Source: Muribaculaceae bacterium (lineage in GTDB: Bacteria; Bacteroidota; Bacteroidia; Bacteroidales; Muribaculaceae). From it: a DNA stretch of 8,708 nucleotides. The position numbers were made by a program, and so were the translations under genes. Under the pieces are notes generated by a model, which worked only from the letters and a program-made list of their open reading frames with translations, ran no database searches and had not been told where the DNA came from. The DNA lies in contig VSPF01000120.1 in NCBI GenBank assembly GCA_009775195.1, positions 1 through 8,708 of the forward strand, given 5' to 3'. Each line of letters begins with the position of its first letter. The stretch's first letter is position 1. Below are positions 4,506 through 8,708 of the stretch, one piece after another.

Positions 4506-7304
4506 CTATTTAACTGTTACTTTGGCAGAGCCTTCCGGAGTAGCGACGATATAAACGCCCGGGGTATTGACGCTTGCTACGGCCTCGCCAGATGCGTCAG
4601 CCGCTACAGTGGCGACAACCATACCTGCAAGGTTGACGACAGACATGCTGCCACCGGCTGCGCCGCGATAGACTATGTCGCGGCCATCGACGCGGATACC
4701 CACGTTTGCCGAAGCGATATTGTCAATACCCGACAAGAGGTCGACGGTCACGGTGTTCGACGGACGCGAGTAGCGACCGGCAGCATCTACGCCCTCTACG
4801 AAGAAGCGCATAGCAGTAGCCTGGGCCGGAATATCGACAGTATATGTCAGGGCCTGGCCCATATCGCGGCGGTCGATAAGTTTGCTAAAGGTACGGGCAG
4901 TGGTGGTGACAGCCACATTGTCGATACCGACATTACCTCCGGCCTGGGGCTTGGTATAGACGAAGCGCAACTGATGCATACCGGCGGGCACATCGGCACT
5001 GAGCTGTGCGCCCCTGCCCTCGTAGGCATTGACGTTGTCGACGCTCAATACGGTAGTCCACTCGGCATCGGCATCACTACGGGCCTGCACGTCGAGGATT
5101 GACTTGATGTTGGCCGACGTACTATTGGCTACAAGCCAGAAAGATATCTTGGTTATCTCGCCGGCATAAATCTCAGAGGTAAGAGTTACCTGGTCTTTTG
5201 CCATTTTGAGTACGGGCGCACCCGACTCTACCAAGGCAACCGGCGTAGTTGTCGATTTGTATATATCGCTTGAGCGACCTGTCCAATTCCAACCCTGGGG
5301 GATGCTGAGCACGTCGTTCTTGCCGAAGTCGTGTGTATCGGTCTTTGTGCCGCCATCGGCCTCTGTCTCGACTGTAAGGGCATACGCGGCCGCACCTGCG
5401 AGGGCATCCCACGTCAGTACAGCGTTCGCACCGCTGCGCACTGCGCTCACGGCATTGGGCACCAGGTAGATAAAATCTATGGCAGGAGTTGTGACAACAG
5501 CCTCGGGCGAGTATGCCGAGAACTGGCGGCCATTGACGGCACGCACCTTGACGGCATAGTCTCGTTCGCCGGCAACACCGTCGATAACATGCGTCGTCAC
5601 ATTGCCTACGCTAAAATCGGTATAATCGCCAAAAGGTTCGCCAGCGCATGTCACCGTGAGCTGGTAGTCAAGTGCTTGTGGATGTGCCGCCCAGCTTGCC
5701 GTAATGGTGCCGTTGTCGGCAGACTTCAATACGGGAGCCGCGATTTCGCCGAAATCTATGCGGCCGCCACAGACATTGAAGCGAACCACGCCGTCGGCTT
5801 CCTCTATGTCGGTAATGGGGAAGTCGAGGTCGACTCCGGCCCACGTGCGCAGTGCCGGATAGGTGTCGGCAGTAAGCGAGGTCTTATTCTTAGAGCCGGG
5901 AAAGGGATACTGGTCGAGGTAGAGCGGATTGCCATTTTTATCCTGCGAGGCATCGGCAAAACCACCGGCCTCTACTATATCTACGCCGGTATTGAAACCA
6001 CGGCGCGGCACATTCGGCTCGTTATTATCCCATATTGTCTGGTCAAAGCTGATATGCCATACCAACATGCCGTGGCCGGGCAGATAAGTGTCCCAGCTAT
6101 CTTGCTGGCGGTTTTCGACCACGAAGAACTCATTGTCGAGATTGGTAGGTATGATATAAGCCTTGTTACTCTTGCTCAGCGACTCGAGGCTTATGCTCTC
6201 GGGGCCGACAAATTCCTCGGGGTACATCCAGCCCATTGCATTGCGCTCTACAGCCGAGTAGTTGGGCGGGGTGCGGCCTTCGTTGTTATACGAGCCATAA
6301 TCCATCAGGTCCCAGGCATTGGGGGTCGACATGTCGTAGGCGTTATTGGTGTTGTAAAGGTCGGGAAGACCGAGCACATGCGAAAATTCGTGGCAGAAAG
6401 TGGCTATGCCGTTTGGTGTATCTCCTGGCTTGGCAGGGCTGGGAGGGGTAATCTCGTTTGCGCAAGCATAGCCGAAGAGGCGTTTGCCGTCGAAGGTAAA
6501 TGTCTGCCCGTAAATTTCTTCGTAGAGTTCGAAGGCATGGGGCCACACGGTATTTTCGTCGTCATAGTCGGCCTCGCCGTAACCGGCATAGATTGCAAAC
6601 ACGTTGTCGATATTGCCGTCGTTGTCGAGGTCGTATTTCGAGAAGTCGATTTGGTCGTCAAGAGCCTGTGCAGCCTCGATAATCATCTCGCCGGCATGGG
6701 CATCCTCACCCAAGAGTGGGTCGGTGCCACCGTAGTACGACATCGGATGCGCCAACTGGATTGGGCCATAGACCTCGAAGTCGGGGTCGAACAATCCATG
6801 CGACTGTGCCAGGAAATAGTCGCGTGCCGAACCCATTGCACCATTCTCGTTAAAACCGGGTTCGTTGAGTTGGCGCGTAAAATATGTGTTGGGGTCGGGA
6901 GTCCTAAATTTCACATCAGTGTATTCGACAAGGAATACGATACTTTTCACTTTTCCGCTACGCGGATAAGGTGCCGAGAAATGGCCGATACCGTGATATT
7001 TCGACCCGGTATCCTGAGCCTTGGCCGACATCGACATGCGGTTTTCGCGACGTTTGTCGGCACGCTGCCTTACCATCTTTATGGCATTATCGTCGGCGAC
7101 ACGCAGTGTCCCCGCTGCATCGCGCAGCATGGCACGGCCGTCCTGAGCCACGTAATAGTGGCCAAATTCATCACCCACTTTCATAGCCGTAACGGTGGTA
7201 CCGTCGGGCTGTGTGTAGGTACGGTACACACGCTTGGCCGGAACTGCATTGACAGCAAGTACGCCGACAAGTGTCGCGGCTGCAAAGGTCAGTAGTTTTT
7301 TCAT
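4506..7304 (-). CDS. Secreted M6-family metalloprotease with C-terminal sorting-like domain
   Basis: A 932-residue secreted zinc peptidase resembling the M6 (immune inhibitor A-like) domain family, expected to degrade extracellular proteins. Residues 1-20 are a signal peptide (MKKLLTFAAATLVGVLAVNA). A propeptide-like segment runs to about 100. The catalytic core (about 110-510) holds HEFSHVLGLPD (305-315), an HExxHxxGxxD motif with His305, His309 and Asp315 as zinc ligands and Glu306 as base. A WDLMDYG Met-turn-like motif follows (331-337). DLDNDGNID (225-233) is a DxDxDG calcium-binding loop. Fibronectin-like modules occupy about 520-605, 615-650 and 800-857, with a jelly-roll-like region (about 665-800) between. 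The end (about 865-932: MSVVNLAGMVV, then TPGVYIV, then KVTVK) resembles a type IX secretion sorting domain, so export to the surface is inferred. ATG 7304 is chosen because it gives the signal peptide. It lies 44 bases after the DUF4919 gene, in the same operon. Confidence 0.87.
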   Translation of the reverse strand: MKKLLTFAAATLVGVLAVNAVPAKRVYRTYTQPDGTTVTAMKVGDEFGHYYVAQDGRAMLRDAAGTLRVADDNAIKMVRQRADKRRENRMSMSAKAQDTGSKYHGIGHFSAPYPRSGKVKSIVFLVEYTDVKFRTPDPNTYFTRQLNEPGFNENGAMGSARDYFLAQSHGLFDPDFEVYGPIQLAHPMSYYGGTDPLLGEDAHAGEMIIEAAQALDDQIDFSKYDLDNDGNIDNVFAIYAGYGEADYDDENTVWPHAFELYEEIYGQTFTFDGKRLFGYACANEITPPSPAKPGDTPNGIATFCHEFSHVLGLPDLYNTNNAYDMSTPNAWDLMDYGSYNNEGRTPPNYSAVERNAMGWMYPEEFVGPESISLESLSKSNKAYIIPTNLDNEFFVVENRQQDSWDTYLPGHGMLVWHISFDQTIWDNNEPNVPRRGFNTGVDIVEAGGFADASQDKNGNPLYLDQYPFPGSKNKTSLTADTYPALRTWAGVDLDFPITDIEEADGVVRFNVCGGRIDFGEIAAPVLKSADNGTITASWAAHPQALDYQLTVTCAGEPFGDYTDFSVGNVTTHVIDGVAGERDYAVKVRAVNGRQFSAYSPEAVVTTPAIDFIYLVPNAVSAVRSGANAVLTWDALAGAAAYALTVETEADGGTKTDTHDFGKNDVLSIPQGWNWTGRSSDIYKSTTTPVALVESGAPVLKMAKDQVTLTSEIYAGEITKISFWLVANSTSANIKSILDVQARSDADAEWTTVLSVDNVNAYEGRGAQLSADVPAGMHQLRFVYTKPQAGGNVGIDNVAVTTTARTFSKLIDRRDMGQALTYTVDIPAQATAMRFFVEGVDAAGRYSRPSNTVTVDLLSGIDNIASANVGIRVDGRDIVYRGAAGGSMSVVNLAGMVVATVAADASGEAVASVNTPGVYIVATPEGSAKVTVK

Positions 7305-7348
7305 CGGTCTTTATGATTGGTTATTATCGAAATTCTAATTGATAAATC

Positions 7349-8080
7349 TTATTCTGTCGCACTCTCGGCAATCTCGCCGGGATGTTTGTCGAAATATTGG
7401 TGCAATAATTCGCTTATATTGAAATAATAGCCCTTGGGGTCTTGTTTGTCAGCCGTGCCGACCTCGATATAGTCATAATACGGCGGCTCGAAACGCTGGC
7501 TGGTGGCTGTGAGTTTCGACAGGTTCAAGAAGTCGTATTCGTGCTGGGGATACACTACGATGAAGGCATTATCCGGGTCGGTGCCCGTGCCCGAGGCCGC
7601 GATTACGAGCAACAGGTGGTTGAGCTTGTACTGCCAGATTTTGGCAAGGTCGTACTTGCCGTTTTGCTCATAGACGTAGATACGGTTTGTAAGCTGCCGC
7701 AAGTCAATCGGGTTGTCGTCGAGAACCTGCATGGCATAGTCGAGCATCTTGCCACGGTCGGCGCGTGTACGCTTGGCCTTGGCATAGATGGGCATGAGCT
7801 CCTGCAGCAGGGCCGGGTTCGGGGCCTCGCGATAAGGGTCGTAATCCTCCTGGAACATCGTCCCATAGTAGAAGTATTGGAAATCGGTAGCCGTCATGGT
7901 CGTGTCGTTGGCCATGAAAGACTTGAGGAGCTTGGGATAATAGTACTGCGAGGTCTCGTCGACCGAGGCTGCTGCAATCGCAGCCATGTCGGGAGGCCCG
8001 AGCTCGGCCCTAAGGTTTGTCTTTGCGGCTGCCCCGAGGCTCATACCTATACCCAACAATGCAAAAATAAAACGTTTCAT
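7349..8080 (-). CDS. DUF4919 domain exported protein
   Basis: The product has 243 residues. MKRFIFALLGIGMSLGAAA is a clear signal peptide cut before KTNLR. The body matches what I recall of the DUF4919 family of Bacteroidetes: YYYPKLLKSF (46-55), FQYFYYGTMFQEDYDPYR (67-84), an alpha-helical TPR-like middle (about 88-155) and the conserved end GTGTDPDNAFIVV...EYDFLNL (164-187) with GYYFNIS (217-223). The function of the family is unknown. The frame stays open upstream to 8452, but that extension lacks hydrophobic or family features and lies over the membrane-protein gene, so ATG 8080 is the start. Its ATG overlaps the TGA of the preceding gene (ATGA, 4 bases), indicating translational coupling and suggesting that the two products act together. 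Confidence 0.85.
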   Translation of the reverse strand: MKRFIFALLGIGMSLGAAAKTNLRAELGPPDMAAIAAASVDETSQYYYPKLLKSFMANDTTMTATDFQYFYYGTMFQEDYDPYREAPNPALLQELMPIYAKAKRTRADRGKMLDYAMQVLDDNPIDLRQLTNRIYVYEQNGKYDLAKIWQYKLNHLLLVIAASGTGTDPDNAFIVVYPQHEYDFLNLSKLTATSQRFEPPYYDYIEVGTADKQDPKGYYFNISELLHQYFDKHPGEIAESATE

Positions 8081-8562
8081 AATGCAGAGGCTATGGTGAG
8101 TGCGGCCATCGACGATGCCACTACACATGGCAGACCTTTGGCACATAAATATTGTAAGAACTCCGACGAGGCAATGGGGAAGCGCGGCCCGCGCGGTGTG
8201 CGCATGAAGGCGAGAGTGCCAAGGAAGGCACCGACAGCGCCCCCGAGTATTATGGCTGATGCCGCAGGGGCAACAAGGTAGCCCAAAACGACACCGAGGA
8301 TGGTGCCGCCTGCAACGTAGCCATGACCCTGCCAGGCGCCCGTAAGAGCCTTGGGTTGCAAAAACATCAGGCCGAGGACTATGATTGTCGCAACTGCCCA
8401 AAATATCAATATACCAGAGTCGAAATATGGGACTCCGGCAAAATACATACATACCATGGCGGCATAGGCCGCCACGGCCGAGGGAAACCGGGGCACGAAA
8501 GTGCCGCCGACACTAAGCCCGGCAAGCACAAACGCGAATATTTGAAATAAGCTTAAATTCAT
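8077..8562 (-). CDS. Small glycine-rich inner-membrane protein, DUF456-like
   Basis: A 161-residue protein that is almost entirely hydrophobic, with about six predicted membrane segments: near 3-22, 27-45, 49-68, 80-98, 99-120 and 137-160. The middle part has glycine-zipper spacing (GYVAGGTILGVVLGYL, then GGAVGAFLGTLAF) followed by the basic loop RTPRGPRF (121-128), a pattern seen in DUF456-type proteins. That assignment is tentative and no transport or enzymatic residues are recognised. ATG 8562 is chosen because the first helix begins at once and the next Met (position 37) would remove it. It is the first gene of the minus-strand operon and overlaps the DUF4919 gene by ATGA. Confidence 0.75.
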   Translation of the reverse strand: MNLSLFQIFAFVLAGLSVGGTFVPRFPSAVAAYAAMVCMYFAGVPYFDSGILIFWAVATIIVLGLMFLQPKALTGAWQGHGYVAGGTILGVVLGYLVAPAASAIILGGAVGAFLGTLAFMRTPRGPRFPIASSEFLQYLCAKGLPCVVASSMAALTIASAL

Positions 8563-8568
8563 AACTCA

Positions 8569-8576
8569 CAAATTTA
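8569..8576 (-). promoter_or_regulatory. Second -7 box adjoining the start codon
   Basis: TAAATTTG on the minus strand matches TAnnTTTG, with only six bases (TGAGTT) between it and ATG 8562. If used, the mRNA would have almost no leader. No clear TTG is found about 20 bases upstream, where the terminator-like hairpin sits, so chance occurrence in AT-rich DNA is possible. Confidence 0.3.
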
Positions 8577-8579
8577 AGC

Positions 8580-8627
8580 AAAAAATGCCAAAAAGAGCGA
8601 AACACATCGCGCTTTTTGGCATTTTTT
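8580..8627. terminator. Symmetric, very strong terminator-like hairpin
   Basis: The arms 8580-8595 (six A, TGCC, five A, G) and 8612-8627 (C, five T, GGCA, six T) are perfectly complementary over 16 bp. After one A/G mismatch the stem continues as GCG/CGC around an 8-base loop. Each strand reads into a run of T at the 3' side of the stem, so it can act in both directions. On the minus strand it lies between the promoter at 8655-8685 and the first gene (start 8562), so it would act as an attenuator in that leader. It may also end a plus- or minus-strand transcript from outside the window. Confidence 0.8.
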
Positions 8628-8654
8628 AAGTTATGCAGAGTCAACTGGCAAGTG

Positions 8655-8685
8655 CAAAATTAGTGTAATCTTCGGAAGAATTCAA
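8655..8685 (-). promoter_or_regulatory. Promoter upstream of the four-gene operon
   Basis: On the minus strand TTG (8683-8685) is followed after exactly 20 bases by TAATTTTG (8655-8662), a good match to the Bacteroidetes -33/-7 arrangement. Transcription would start near 8648 and run leftward through the hairpin at 8580-8627 into the membrane-protein gene, giving a leader of about 85 bases. It is the best-formed promoter in the window. The rest of 8628-8708 shows no other feature. Confidence 0.6.
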
Positions 8686-8708
8686 CTTTTGGATTTGAAA
8701 AGCCTAAT

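Noticed and set aside
5331..7295. 654-residue plus-strand open frame
   Set aside because: It lies wholly antisense to the M6 peptidase, which has intact catalytic motifs and a signal peptide; its translation is Cys/His/Arg-rich and featureless, so it is a shadow.
7442..8281. 279-residue plus-strand frame
   Set aside because: Antisense to DUF4919 and the membrane-protein gene, both of which have signal or membrane features; no family features of its own.
8081..8452. Upstream extension of the DUF4919 frame
   Set aside because: The extension is Cys/Arg/His-rich, lies over the membrane-protein gene in another frame and would bury the clear signal peptide that starts at 8080.

Overview
The window looks like chromosomal DNA of a member of the Bacteroidales. 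I lean towards a gut lineage such as Muribaculaceae, but genus cannot be settled from the sequence. Reasons: several sites match the Bacteroidetes sigma factor -7 box TAnnTTTG; genes lack clear Shine-Dalgarno sequences; and the gene families (DUF4919, an M6 peptidase with a C-terminal sorting-like domain, a WG-repeat protein, a periplasmic GH3 glucosidase) are typical of that order.

Left part (1-2149). An AT-rich, minus-strand WG-repeat protein runs off the left edge (1-624). Upstream of it, a TAnnTTTG promoter (951-958, minus strand) reads into about 300 bases with no convincing protein. These fold on paper into a long interrupted rod closed by AAAGCGT/ACGCTTT and followed by a U-rich tract. 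I call this a candidate structured RNA or regulatory leader; it is the most interesting unexplained element here. Next comes an AT-rich intergenic stretch (985-1366) with four short GC-rich hairpins, then a plus-strand orphan gene (1367-2029). That gene has a defunct terminase-like P-loop, and its natural C-terminus appears displaced into another frame (to 2109). Near-identical 30-bp direct repeats (1282-1311 and 2099-2128) bracket it. They differ only by transitions, two of which compensate each other within a hairpin stem.

Right part (2150-8562). Four minus-strand genes form a probable envelope or secretion operon, listed in transcription order. First is a small glycine-rich inner-membrane protein (8077-8562), which overlaps a DUF4919 protein (7349-8080) by ATGA. 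Then comes a 932-residue M6-type metallopeptidase with fibronectin-like modules and a C-terminal sorting-like domain (4506-7304). Last is a periplasmic GH3 beta-glucosidase of the BglX type (2150-4414), separated from the peptidase gene by 91 bases that contain a 12-bp inverted repeat.

Control of this operon. A good promoter (TTG-N20-TAATTTTG, 8655-8685) fires leftward into a very strong, symmetric terminator-like hairpin (8580-8627) that lies before the first gene. A second -7 box (8569-8576) follows the hairpin, only a few bases from the start codon. This suggests either transcription attenuation or a near-leaderless downstream promoter.

How the genes work together is only partly inferable. 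The products are predicted to be exported or membrane-bound, with protein-degrading and glycoside-degrading enzymes at the distal end. No SusC/SusD pair is present, so this is not a classical polysaccharide utilisation locus within the window.
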